Shown here one piece after another: positions 8,056 through 16,151 of a DNA stretch of 64,000 bases. The translations under genes were made by a program, and so were the position numbers. Below the pieces are notes generated by a model that searched no databases, was not told the origin of the DNA, and saw only the letters and a program-made list of their open reading frames with translations. Source of the stretch: Sinomonas sp. P10A9 (GTDB lineage: Bacteria; Actinomycetota; Actinomycetes; Actinomycetales; Micrococcaceae); contig NZ_CP163302.1 in NCBI RefSeq assembly GCF_041022165.1, forward strand, positions 3,968,001 to 4,032,000, read 5' to 3'. The first letter of the stretch is position 1, and the number at the start of each line of letters is the position of its first letter.

Positions 8056-8835
8056 ATGAGCAAGCTCGCACTCGTTACAGGCGCCACCTCCGGGATCGGC
8101 CGAGCCTTCGCCGCACGACTCGCCGCAGAGGGCTACGATCTGGTGATCGTGGGCCGACGACAGGACCGTCTGGAGGAGTTCGCCGGCTCCCACCCCGAGG
8201 TCAAGGTCCGGACCATGGCGGCGGACCTGTCCACCACCGCCGGGATCGACGCCGTCGCCGAAATCTGCGCAAGCGAGCCGCTCGACATGCTCGTGAACAA
8301 TGCGGGCGTCGCCCACTACATGCCCCTCGCCCAACTTCCGGCAGATAAGGCAGCCGAACTCGTCAACGTCAAGGTCCTCGCGCCCACGATGCTCACCCGC
8401 GCCGTCGTCGCGGGCATGCAGGAGCGCGGCGAGGGAACCATCGTCAACGTGGCCGGCATGATCGCCTTCAGCGGGCCAGCCCCCCATTCCCTGATGCCAC
8501 GCCGAGCGGTCTACGGCGGGAGCCTCGCGTACCTCGTCGCGATGTCCCAGACCCTCAGCGCGGAGCTCGAGGGCACCGGGGTGACCGTGCAGGTTGTGTG
8601 CCCGGGCGTGGTCGCCACCGAGTTCCACGAGCGGCAGGGCTTCGACCTGAGTGCGGTGCCGCGCATGAGCGCCGAAGACGTCGTCACCGCGAGCCTGCGG
8701 GGCCTCGAGCTGGGCGAGACCGTGTGCGCCCCGGGCGTCGAGGACGCGAGCCTGCTCGACGCGGTCTTCAGCGCGGACCTCGCCGCCTTCGGGGGCCAGA
8801 GCGTCGAGCTCGCCAGCCGCTACCGGAGCTCCTGA
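8056..8835 (+). CDS. Short-chain dehydrogenase/reductase with altered active site
   Basis: This 259-residue SDR starts at an ATG with an upstream CAGGAG. The cofactor motif TGATSGIG and the structural NNAG motif are intact. The catalytic YxxxK is not: the segment reads VYGGSLAYLV, placing Leu where the catalytic Lys should be. A Ser (MIAFSG) lies at the expected distance before it. The classical Ser-Tyr-Lys mechanism is therefore broken unless another residue substitutes. It stands alone, 163 bp after the previous gene and 48 bp before the DHFR-like gene, and its role is not predictable. Confidence 0.7.
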   Translation: MSKLALVTGATSGIGRAFAARLAAEGYDLVIVGRRQDRLEEFAGSHPEVKVRTMAADLSTTAGIDAVAEICASEPLDMLVNNAGVAHYMPLAQLPADKAAELVNVKVLAPTMLTRAVVAGMQERGEGTIVNVAGMIAFSGPAPHSLMPRRAVYGGSLAYLVAMSQTLSAELEGTGVTVQVVCPGVVATEFHERQGFDLSAVPRMSAEDVVTASLRGLELGETVCAPGVEDASLLDAVFSADLAAFGGQSVELASRYRSS

Positions 8836-8883
8836 ACCGACGGAGATCTTACGCTGGCGGCCCGCCGATGGAAGGCTGGCGGC

Positions 8884-9453
8884 ATGCGGAAACTGATCTA
8901 CGGCATGAACGTGACCCTGGACGGCTACACCGCCGCGGCCGGCGACGACATCGACTGGAGCGGCCCGCCCAGCGACGAGCTGTTCCAGTGGTGGCTTGAC
9001 CAGGAGCTCGCGAGCGGGCTGACGCTGTACGGGCGCAAACTGTGGGAAGCCATGAGCCCCTACTGGTCCACCGCCGACCAGCAGCCAGGCGCCACCCCCG
9101 CGGAGCTCGCGTTCGCGCGGAACTGGCGGGACACGCCGAAGGTCGTGTTCTCGTCCACTCTCCGCGGGTCACTCGACTGGAACACCCGGCTGTTCGACGG
9201 CGACCCGGTCGCCGAGATCGCCCGGCTCAAGGCCGAGGCCGGAGCCCAGATGACCATCGGCGGCGCCACGCTCGCCGCAGCCGCTATGCGGGCCGGGCTC
9301 ATCGATGAGTACATGCTGGCCACCCACCAGGTCCTGGTCGGCGGCGGCACACCGTTCTTCACCGCTCTGGGCAGCTGGGTGAACCTGAACCTGGTGGAGA
9401 CGCGAACGTTCCCTGGCGGCGTCGTACTGACCCGGTACGAGGCGAGACGCTAA
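8884..9453 (+). CDS. Dihydrofolate reductase family (RibD C-terminal-like) protein
   Basis: This 189-residue protein has the RibD C-terminal/YyaP fold: the N-terminal MRKLIYGMNVTLDGYTA, a GLTLYGRKLWEAM helix, and IGGATLAAAAMRAGLIDEYMLATHQVLVGGG. It resembles the many stand-alone dihydrofolate-reductase-like proteins of soil bacteria, which are usually of unknown substrate and unlikely to be the main folate enzyme. It follows the SDR by 48 bp. No riboflavin genes are nearby. Confidence 0.75.
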   Translation: MRKLIYGMNVTLDGYTAAAGDDIDWSGPPSDELFQWWLDQELASGLTLYGRKLWEAMSPYWSTADQQPGATPAELAFARNWRDTPKVVFSSTLRGSLDWNTRLFDGDPVAEIARLKAEAGAQMTIGGATLAAAAMRAGLIDEYMLATHQVLVGGGTPFFTALGSWVNLNLVETRTFPGGVVLTRYEARR

Positions 9454-9676
9454 GCGGTTCTGCACCCGCCCGGCTGTCCACGTCGCAATGTACGTCGTGT
9501 CCCGGCCACTTGGCGTGCTCCCGGCGCTTGTGTGCATTGGGTTGGTGGCGCAAGGCTGGTGGGGTGATGACTTTCGCTGTGGCCACAGACAGGGTCCTTG
9601 GCGAGTCCCCACGATGGCGTGACGGCAAGCTCTCGGCTGCCGACGTTGTCAGGGTCGACCCCGTGAGTGCTGCCCG

Positions 9677-10084
9677 GTGAACGCCTCTCCTTCCGACCCC
9701 CGCGTCGACGAGTACATCGACCGGCTGCCCGAGTGGCAGCAAGCTATTTGCCGCGAAGTTCGCGCGTTGGCCCGCGAGGCCGATCCAGAGGTCGAGGAGA
9801 CCATCAAGCGATCGGTGCAACCGTACTTCGTGCTCAAGGGCAATATCTGCGCCCTGCTCGCCGCCAAAGACCACGTCAACATCTTCCTCTACGACCCCAC
9901 GGTGGCCGATCCACACGGCATCATCAATCAGGGCCAGGGGAACTCCACAGCTCGGGCCGTCCAGATCTACCGGGACGACGAGATCAACTGGACGGCCCTG
10001 CTGGCAATGTTCCGCGCCATCATCGTCAACAACCGTGCCGGAGGCTGGCGACGGATCAAGAGCGGCGCCCAATCCCCGCGTTAG
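9677..10084 (+). CDS. DUF1801 (YdhG-like) protein
   Basis: This small soluble protein of 135 residues starts at a GTG. It begins VDEYIDRLPEWQQAICREVR and continues with KRSVQPYFVLKGNICALLAA and HVNIFLYDP, the pattern of DUF1801 proteins. This family adopts a compact fold and has no firmly established activity. The gene is isolated, with 223 bp before it and 264 bp after it, and neither neighbour suggests a role. Confidence 0.7.
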   Translation: MNASPSDPRVDEYIDRLPEWQQAICREVRALAREADPEVEETIKRSVQPYFVLKGNICALLAAKDHVNIFLYDPTVADPHGIINQGQGNSTARAVQIYRDDEINWTALLAMFRAIIVNNRAGGWRRIKSGAQSPR

Positions 10085-10134
10085 GAGCCTGCGACGGCGG
10101 AAGCTCGCCCCGCGTCGTGACCGCGAGCGGACGA

Positions 10135-10154
10135 CGGCGGCTGAGCGGCCGCCG
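10135..10154. terminator. Possible terminator hairpin after the DUF1801 gene
   Basis: CGGCGGC and GCCGCCG form a perfect 7-bp GC stem around a 6-base loop, 50 bp after the stop at 10084. There is no T-tract. It may end the DUF1801 transcript or be part of the structured spacer before the phosphoesterase gene. Confidence 0.35.
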
Positions 10155-10237
10155 CTGTTCTGTGTGAGTTAGGCGGCGCGACACAGGCAATTCACAGCGT
10201 CGTAATGCTGGGCGCGAAAGATCGAAAGGCCGGGATC

Positions 10238-10275
10238 GAGCCCTCGTGCAGCGTCCCCCCAGCGGACGAGGGCTC
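10238..10275 (+). other. Strong hairpin in the leader of the secreted phosphoesterase gene
   Basis: GAGCCCTCGT at 10238-10247 pairs perfectly with ACGAGGGCTC at 10266-10275 around an 18-base loop. The outer bases GGG and CCC could extend it. It lies 73 bp upstream of the ATG at 10349, in a leader with other short pairable segments. This may be a cis-acting RNA element or an attenuator; I could not match it to a known riboswitch class. Confidence 0.4.
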
Positions 10276-10348
10276 ACCCGCAACCATCAGAGAATCTCGC
10301 CCTCCCTCTGCGCCGTCAGCGCTCTGGGCTGAGAAGAGGAGCACCGCA

Positions 10349-13246
10349 ATGGCCGGACGGTCAACAGGTAACCGAAGAACCCTCATCCTCCCTCCAAGCC
10401 TGTCCCACGGCCTGCGTCGGCTGTCGGCGCCCCGGCTCGGGCGCAGGCCGTTCGCGATCGTGGCCGCCAGCTGCTCGCTCGCCCTGCTGGGCGGCGGTAT
10501 CGCAGCGGCCTCGACGATCCAGTTCGGCCAGAATCAGGTCGGTTCTCAGTATGAGAACGGGGAGCAGATCTCCTCGAACCAGGTCATCAAGCCGATCGGT
10601 GACCGCCTGATGACGCCGTTCGGCAAGATCATGGGCTCGGTGGTGAGCCCAGACGGCCGTTACCTCGTCGGGACCAGCGCCGACCGGTCAGTCGACCTGC
10701 AGGTCTTCGACCTCAAGACCTACAAGCCCGTGGCCGCAGCGGGTACCCTCTCGGCCACGTCGTTCACGGCGGCCTCCACCAACGCGGGCTACTTGGGCAT
10801 GGCCTACCAGCACATCTCCGACGGCTCTGTCGGCCAGGAGGGCCCGGTCTTCTCGCCCGACGGCAAGTTCCTCTACGCCCCGGTCGCCTCGGGCATCGTG
10901 CGCTACCCGTTCAACCCGGACGGCTCGCTCGGCGCCAGCACCACGATCAGCATCCCAGCTGTCGGCGGCAAGCAGGCGCTGACCGCTGGCATGGCGTTCT
11001 CTCCGGACGGATCAACGCTGTACGCGGCGGTCAACGGCCAAAACACCGTCGTCGGGATCGACCCGGTTGCCGGCACCGTCACCCAGACCTTCAGCACGGG
11101 CATCGCCCCCCGCCAGCTCAAGTTCGTCGGGACCAAGCTGTACGTCTCCAACGAGGGCGGGCACCGGGCCGCCGCCGGCGACACGACGATGGGCTCCTAC
11201 GGCACCCAGGTTCCCGCAGACACCTACCTCGGCACCTCCACGAGCGGCACGGTCAGCGTCATCGACACGGCCAGCGCCGCCGCGCCGGTCTCGTCGATCG
11301 ACGTCCAGCTGCACCCGACCGCAATGCACCTCGACGGCTCGACCCTCTACGTGGCCAACACGAACAGCGACACCGTCTCGGTCATCGACACGGCGACCAA
11401 CAAGGTGGTGCAGACCATCGCGACCCAGCCGTGGGCCTCGTCGCAGGTTGGCTACGCGCCGACCGCGATCACCATGCAGGGTGATCACCTGCTGGTTTCG
11501 CTGGGCCGCGCGAACGCCATCGCCGTCTACGAGGTCAACCAGCAGAACCCGAAGGATCCGGCCAGCTACATAGGCCTCCTGCCGACGGACTACTATCCGG
11601 AGAACGTCGCGGCGGTGAACGGCCAGATCGTGGTCACGAACACCCGCGGCATCGACGCGCGCGGCCCCGTGCTGAGCTTCAACAAGGGCCCGGGCACCAC
11701 GGTTGCCACCGGCCACGGAACGCACTCCACCACTGCCTCGCTCACCAGGTTCACGCTGCCGAGCGACGAGCAGATCCAGCAGTACACAGAGACCGTCTTC
11801 GAGCAGAACGGCTGGGACGGAAGCTCCGTCAAGGAGGCGACGGCCGCAGAGGCCGCCAAGATCCCGGCCGTGGCGGTGCCGAAGCGGATCGGCGATCCGT
11901 CGACGATCAAGCACGTCTTCCTGATCGTCAAGGAGAACCGCACCTACGATCAGGTGTACGGCGACATGAAGCAGGGCAACGGTGACGCCTCGCTCGCGCA
12001 GTTCGGCGCGAAGGCCACCCCGAACCAGCACGCGCTGGCCACCCAGTTCGGGCTGTACGACAACACCTACGACATCGGCACGAACTCGGCCGAGGGCCAC
12101 AACTGGATGATGCAGGGCGACAACCCCGCGTACACGGAGACCAGCGCCGGCGAGTACAAGCGCTCCTACGACACCGAAGAGGACGTCCTGGGCCACCAGC
12201 GCTCCGGGTTCCTGTGGACCTCGATCCAGTCCGCGGGCAACACGGCGAGGAACTACGGCGAGTTCGAGTACGGCGAGGGCAAGCCGGCCGGCGCAACCTG
12301 GCAGCAGTACTACTGTGCTGCGACGAGCACGATGGCCGGCGGCGACCCGTCGCAGCTCTTCACCCCCGCCCTCCAGATGCACTCCAGCTCGGTCATCCCG
12401 TCGCTGAATGCGATCGGGGACACGAACGCGGCACCTTTCGACACCTCGGTGCCGGACATCTACCGCTACGAGACGTGGAAGCAGGACTTCGAGAAGAACG
12501 GTCCGAAGAACTTCCAGATGACGTGGCTCTCGAGCGACCACACGGGCGGCACCGCGGACCCCGAGGCGCAGGTCGCGGACAACGACCTCGCCGTGGGCAA
12601 GATCGTCGATGAGATCTCGCACTCGCAGTACTGGAAGGACTCCGCGATCTTCATCGCTGAGGACGACAGCCAGGACGGCGCCGACCACGTCGACGGCCAC
12701 CGCGCCCCGGTCCAGGTCATCAGCCCGTACGCCGTGCACGGCCAGACCGTCAGCACCTTCTACTCCCAGATCAGCATGGTTCGGACCATCCAGCAGATCC
12801 TCGGCGCCCAGCCGCTGAACCAGAAGGTCGCCGCGGCCACCCCGATGTTCGATGCCTTCACCAACAAGCCGGACATGACGCCGTACGCGGCCGTCCCGAA
12901 CCAGGTCCCCCTGACCGAGGGCGTCAAGACCGCACCGGCCTGCGGCCTCGACACGCTGGGGCAGACGGGTGCCGCCGCGGCCGCGGTCAACACCGCGGCG
13001 GCCCAGGCGGCCGCCGTCCCGGCCTCGATGCAGGACATCGCCGAGGAATGGGACACCTGGTCCGAGCAGCAGCACCTGACCGGCAACGGGGCGAAGGAAG
13101 ACTTCGCGAACCCGTACCTGTTCAACCGCTGGACCTGGTACCAGACCCATGGCTGGCAGACCCCGTACCCGGGTGACGCCAAGGTCTACGGGCCGAACGA
13201 CGTGCCGGGCATCGCCGCCGACTCGACCGACCACGCGGACGGCTGA
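10349..13246 (+). CDS. Secreted bifunctional YncE-like beta-propeller / phosphoesterase
   Basis: This 965-residue exported protein starts at an ATG behind GAGAAGAGGA. A basic N-region and a hydrophobic core (about residues 30-55, ending IAAAS) form a signal peptide or anchor. Residues of about 70-480 carry YncE-type propeller repeats (SPDGRYLV, SPDGKFLY, FSPDGSTLYAAV, LYVANTNSDTVSVIDTATN). From about residue 520 the phosphoesterase domain begins with HVFLIVKENRTYDQVYGD and includes AEDDSQDGADHVDGHRAP. This second domain belongs to the acid phosphatase/phospholipase C-like alkaline phosphatase superfamily, so it probably releases phosphate outside the cell. It is monocistronic, ended by the hairpin at 13298. 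The substrate is unknown. Confidence 0.85.
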   Translation: MAGRSTGNRRTLILPPSLSHGLRRLSAPRLGRRPFAIVAASCSLALLGGGIAAASTIQFGQNQVGSQYENGEQISSNQVIKPIGDRLMTPFGKIMGSVVSPDGRYLVGTSADRSVDLQVFDLKTYKPVAAAGTLSATSFTAASTNAGYLGMAYQHISDGSVGQEGPVFSPDGKFLYAPVASGIVRYPFNPDGSLGASTTISIPAVGGKQALTAGMAFSPDGSTLYAAVNGQNTVVGIDPVAGTVTQTFSTGIAPRQLKFVGTKLYVSNEGGHRAAAGDTTMGSYGTQVPADTYLGTSTSGTVSVIDTASAAAPVSSIDVQLHPTAMHLDGSTLYVANTNSDTVSVIDTATNKVVQTIATQPWASSQVGYAPTAITMQGDHLLVSLGRANAIAVYEVNQQNPKDPASYIGLLPTDYYPENVAAVNGQIVVTNTRGIDARGPVLSFNKGPGTTVATGHGTHSTTASLTRFTLPSDEQIQQYTETVFEQNGWDGSSVKEATAAEAAKIPAVAVPKRIGDPSTIKHVFLIVKENRTYDQVYGDMKQGNGDASLAQFGAKATPNQHALATQFGLYDNTYDIGTNSAEGHNWMMQGDNPAYTETSAGEYKRSYDTEEDVLGHQRSGFLWTSIQSAGNTARNYGEFEYGEGKPAGATWQQYYCAATSTMAGGDPSQLFTPALQMHSSSVIPSLNAIGDTNAAPFDTSVPDIYRYETWKQDFEKNGPKNFQMTWLSSDHTGGTADPEAQVADNDLAVGKIVDEISHSQYWKDSAIFIAEDDSQDGADHVDGHRAPVQVISPYAVHGQTVSTFYSQISMVRTIQQILGAQPLNQKVAAATPMFDAFTNKPDMTPYAAVPNQVPLTEGVKTAPACGLDTLGQTGAAAAAVNTAAAQAAAVPASMQDIAEEWDTWSEQQHLTGNGAKEDFANPYLFNRWTWYQTHGWQTPYPGDAKVYGPNDVPGIAADSTDHADG

Positions 13247-13297
13247 CGGACCCCTGACCGGCTGGTGACCGCCGGTCAGCGAGCATTTCCTGACGAA

Positions 13298-13333
13298 GCT
13301 GAAGGCCGCCTCGAAACCGAGGTGGCCTTCAGC
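13298..13333. terminator. Terminator hairpin between convergent genes
   Basis: Two 16-base arms, GCTGAAGGCCGCCTCG and CGAGGTGGCCTTCAGC, pair with one mismatch around AAAC. The hairpin lies 52 bp after the phosphoesterase stop and 34 bp before the stop of the convergent SOUL gene. There is no T-tract, but the stem strength and position fit a bidirectional terminator. Confidence 0.75.
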
Positions 13334-13366
13334 CGTTCGTGGCACGAGGTTGCCGGCGGCGACGCC

Positions 13367-13978
13367 CTAGTCCAGCGCCACGTCCTGGATGACTTCGTTG
13401 TGGCGGAAGAACCAGGGCTTGAACGGCGGGTCGAATCGGGCGAAGCGAGGCGCGCCTGAAGGTCTCAGCCCGGCTGCGGCCAGAGCGTTCTGGAGTTCGC
13501 GGTTCCGCTTCGCGAAGTCAGATTCGGTTCCGCGGCCGGAGAAGCGGACCACCGCCGCAGTGGAGCCCGGCACGGTCCGGATCTTCACCCCCGGGTCGGC
13601 GGGCACCGGGGCCGTGTCCTCGGTCATTCCGGCCGGGAGCACGAACGCGACCACGTATACGCGCTCGCCGGAGTCCCCGGCGACGGCCGGGCCGGCATCC
13701 TCCGTTCCGTGCTGGAGCACCGGCGCCGTCATCTGCACCTTCTGGGACGGGGGCTTGCGGGGCGGCGCTGTGCCCTGGAGCACGGGGGCGGTCATCGCCA
13801 GGGACTGCCGGGCGGTGTTGTTGCCGCTGATGTAGTTGAACAGGTGGCGGAAGGCGGCGTTGCCTGCGCGGTCGAACGTCGCATCGACCCCCACTTCCGC
13901 CACCGTATGCACCGGGTACCGCCGCAGCTCGAAGTCCGCGTACCGCCGCACCAGCTCGTAGGGCTGCTGTTCAGTCAT
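13367..13978 (-). CDS. SOUL family heme-binding protein
   Basis: This 203-residue protein has the SOUL/HBP fold: the start YELVRRYADFELRRYP, LFNYISGNN, the two AMTAPVLQ / QMTAPVLQ motifs typical of the family, and a C-terminal RFDPPFKPWFFRHNEVIQD. Family members bind heme or other tetrapyrroles through hydrophobic contacts and are common in actinobacteria without a fixed pathway. A loop with many Pro and Gly separates the two MTAPV motifs. It is convergent with the phosphoesterase and divergent from the carboxylase operon, 218 bp away. Confidence 0.85.
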   Translation of the reverse strand: MTEQQPYELVRRYADFELRRYPVHTVAEVGVDATFDRAGNAAFRHLFNYISGNNTARQSLAMTAPVLQGTAPPRKPPSQKVQMTAPVLQHGTEDAGPAVAGDSGERVYVVAFVLPAGMTEDTAPVPADPGVKIRTVPGSTAAVVRFSGRGTESDFAKRNRELQNALAAAGLRPSGAPRFARFDPPFKPWFFRHNEVIQDVALD

Positions 13979-14126
13979 CGTCTCCCAGACGCTACTCTCG
14001 GGTACCGGGCCATGAAAAGGCTCCGACCGCCGCGCGCTGGTCGGTGTCTCCGATCGCTACACTCGCGCTCGCCCTGCGCTCGTGATCGACCGCCAATTCC
14101 CATAGAAGGAATTGTCTAAATTTCGA

Positions 14127-14155
14127 TTGCGGTGACAGGAACATTCTCCTACGGT
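14127..14155 (+). promoter_or_regulatory. Candidate promoter of the carboxylase operon
   Basis: TTGCGG at 14127-14132 and TACGGT at 14150-14155 are separated by 17 bp and lie about 40 bp upstream of the first gene of the operon. The spacer contains GGAACATTCTCC, an imperfect palindrome that could be an IclR-type operator. The nearby AT-rich AATTGTCTAAATTTCGATT stretch stands out in this GC-rich region. Confidence 0.4.
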
Positions 14156-14196
14156 CTTCTTAGTGACCCACACCACACGCAAGGAGGCGCAAGCCC

Positions 14197-14727
14197 GTGG
14201 ATCTTGACCTCGAAGAGCTCGCAGCCGTCATCGAGCAGCTCGACAAGACCGACTTCACCGACTTCTCGTTCGAAAAGGGAGACTTCCGGCTCCGGGTCTC
14301 CCGAGGAGGCCACTTCGCGGACGCCGCGCAGCCCGCCGCGACGCACGGCGCCGCCCCCTCGCCGGCCGTGGTCGCCGCACCGCAACTGGCACCCGCCGCC
14401 GCGCCGGCGCTCAAGGCCGTGCCGCCCGCGGCGGCCCGGGCTTCCCAGCCGGCCGCCCAGTCGCCGGAGGCCCAGCCGCCCGGCCACGCCGTGGTGACGG
14501 CACCGATGCTCGGCACGTTCTATTCCGCACCCAAGCCGGGCGCGCCCGCGTTCGTCACGATCGGCGACGCGGTCGAGGCGGACGCCGTGGTCTGCATCGT
14601 CGAGGTCATGAAGCTCATGAACTCCGTCCAGGCCGGGATCTCCGGAACGGTCACCGAGGTCTACGCGAAGGACGGAGACCTCGTCGAGTTCGGCCAGCCG
14701 CTGTTCGCCCTGCGGGAGTCCGCATGA
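14197..14727 (+). CDS. accB: Biotin carboxyl carrier protein
   Basis: This 176-residue carrier protein has the AccB layout. The N-terminal helical segment (LEELAAVIEQLDKTDFTDFS) comes first, then a flexible Ala/Pro-rich linker (about residues 43-95), then the biotinyl domain with TAPMLGTFYSAPKPG. The biotinylation motif EVMKLMNS gives Lys139 as the attachment site. The GTG start follows CAAGGAGG. It opens the operon, overlaps the biotin carboxylase gene by 4 bp (ATGA), and precedes a carboxyltransferase that has no biotin domain of its own. The carrier is therefore probably dedicated to this pathway rather than to fatty-acid synthesis. That is inferred from context. Confidence 0.9.
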   Translation: MDLDLEELAAVIEQLDKTDFTDFSFEKGDFRLRVSRGGHFADAAQPAATHGAAPSPAVVAAPQLAPAAAPALKAVPPAAARASQPAAQSPEAQPPGHAVVTAPMLGTFYSAPKPGAPAFVTIGDAVEADAVVCIVEVMKLMNSVQAGISGTVTEVYAKDGDLVEFGQPLFALRESA

Positions 14728-16151
14728 CCGTCAGGAACCCGCAGCGGATCTTCATCGCGAACCGTGGAGAGATCGCCGTCCGCCTCATCGAGGCCTGCGA
14801 CCGCCTGGGCTTCGAGACCGTCCTGGGCGTGTCGGCCGCGGACCAGGACACGCTCGCGGCGCGGCGGGCGGGACGCGTCGTCGTGCTCGGCGGGCCTCGC
14901 CCCGGCGAGTCCTACCTCGCGATGAACACCGTGGTGCACGCGGCGGTCGCCACGGGGTGCACGGCCGTGCACCCCGGCTACGGCTTCCTCTCCGAGCAGC
15001 CAGCCTTCGCCCGGCTGTGCGCAGAGGAGGGCCTGACCTTCATCGGCCCCGAGCCTGAGGCCCTCGAGGCCCTCGGCGACAAGCTCACCGCCCGCCGCCT
15101 CGCGGAGGCCAACGGCGTCCCCGTCTCGAAGGGCGGCACCGCCACCACGGAGGAGGAGGTCTCGGCCCTCGCGGACTCGATCGGCTTCCCGGTGCTCATC
15201 AAGGCCGCGTTCGGCGGCGGCGGGCGCGGCATGAAGCTCGTGCGGAGCCACGCCGAACTCCTCGACGCCTGGCAGCTCGCGTCGGCCGAGGCGGAGGCGA
15301 GCTTCGGTGACGGCACGGTATTCCTCGAGCGGTTCGTCGAGGACGCCAAGCACGTGGAGGTCCAGGTCCTCGGCGACCGGCATGGCCACCGCATCCACCT
15401 CGGGGAGCGCGAGTGCTCGGTCCAGTTCCGCTACCAGAAGGCGGTCGAGGAGGCACCGTGCGCGGCGCTCCCCGACGCCACGCGAGGGCTGCTCCACGCG
15501 AGTGCGCTGCGCATCGCCGAGGCGCTCGACTACGTGGGCCTGGGCACTGTTGAGTTCCTCTACGACCCGGCCCTGGACGAGCTGGCCTTCCTCGAGGTCA
15601 ACCCGCGCCTCCAGGTCGAGCACCCCGTGACGGAGGCGGTGACCGGCGTCGACCTCGTCCGGGAGCAGATCCTCGCCGCCCTCGGCGAGCCCCTCTCGGT
15701 CACGCAGGACGACGTCGCCGTCACCGGCCACGCGATCGAGGCCCGCATCACGGCCCAGGACCCGTCCCGCGGCCTGGCGCCGAGCCCGGGCCGGGTCACG
15801 CGCTGGCGCCCGAGCGCGGGCGGCGGGCTCCGCCTCGACACGCACATCTACGAGGGCTATCTGTTTCCGCCGTACTATGACGCGCTCATGGCGAAGCAGA
15901 TCGCGTGGGGCCCGGACCGCGGCGCGGCGATCGAGCGCATGGGCTCGGCTCTGGCCGCCTTCGAGGTCGAGGGGCCGACGACGTCGCTCCCCCTCCTGCG
16001 CCGCATCCTCGCGCACCCCGACTACCGGACCAACGCGGTCACGACCCACTGGCTCACGGACCATCTGGAGGACATCATGCACACCCCGGACCCGGGGACT
16101 GCCGCCGCCAGCGCCGCAGCGCCCGCCCCCGAGCACGCAGAGGTGCACTGA
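14724..16151 (+). CDS. accC: Biotin carboxylase subunit
   Basis: This 475-residue ATP-grasp biotin carboxylase carries out ATP- and bicarbonate-dependent carboxylation of carrier-bound biotin. It has the N-terminal RIFIANRGEIAVR, the HPGYGFLSEQ segment, the glycine-rich AFGGGGRGMKLV lid, the EVNPRLQVEHPVTE active site and IEARITAQDPS. One conserved block is altered: the usual QRRHQK reads QFRYQK at about residue 240, replacing an Arg and the conserved His. The C-terminal 20 residues are an Ala/Pro tail. It overlaps the carrier gene by 4 bp and the carboxyltransferase by 1 bp, so the three are translationally coupled. Confidence 0.9.
   Translation: MTVRNPQRIFIANRGEIAVRLIEACDRLGFETVLGVSAADQDTLAARRAGRVVVLGGPRPGESYLAMNTVVHAAVATGCTAVHPGYGFLSEQPAFARLCAEEGLTFIGPEPEALEALGDKLTARRLAEANGVPVSKGGTATTEEEVSALADSIGFPVLIKAAFGGGGRGMKLVRSHAELLDAWQLASAEAEASFGDGTVFLERFVEDAKHVEVQVLGDRHGHRIHLGERECSVQFRYQKAVEEAPCAALPDATRGLLHASALRIAEALDYVGLGTVEFLYDPALDELAFLEVNPRLQVEHPVTEAVTGVDLVREQILAALGEPLSVTQDDVAVTGHAIEARITAQDPSRGLAPSPGRVTRWRPSAGGGLRLDTHIYEGYLFPPYYDALMAKQIAWGPDRGAAIERMGSALAAFEVEGPTTSLPLLRRILAHPDYRTNAVTTHWLTDHLEDIMHTPDPGTAAASAAAPAPEHAEVH

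Noticed and set aside
10164..10348. Cyclic-di-AMP or other known riboswitch
   Set aside because: The hairpin is real but the conserved loops of the classes I know are not present.
11012..13345. Long minus-strand open frame over the secreted phosphoesterase
   Set aside because: Shadow of the plus-strand gene, which has a signal peptide and recognisable domains.
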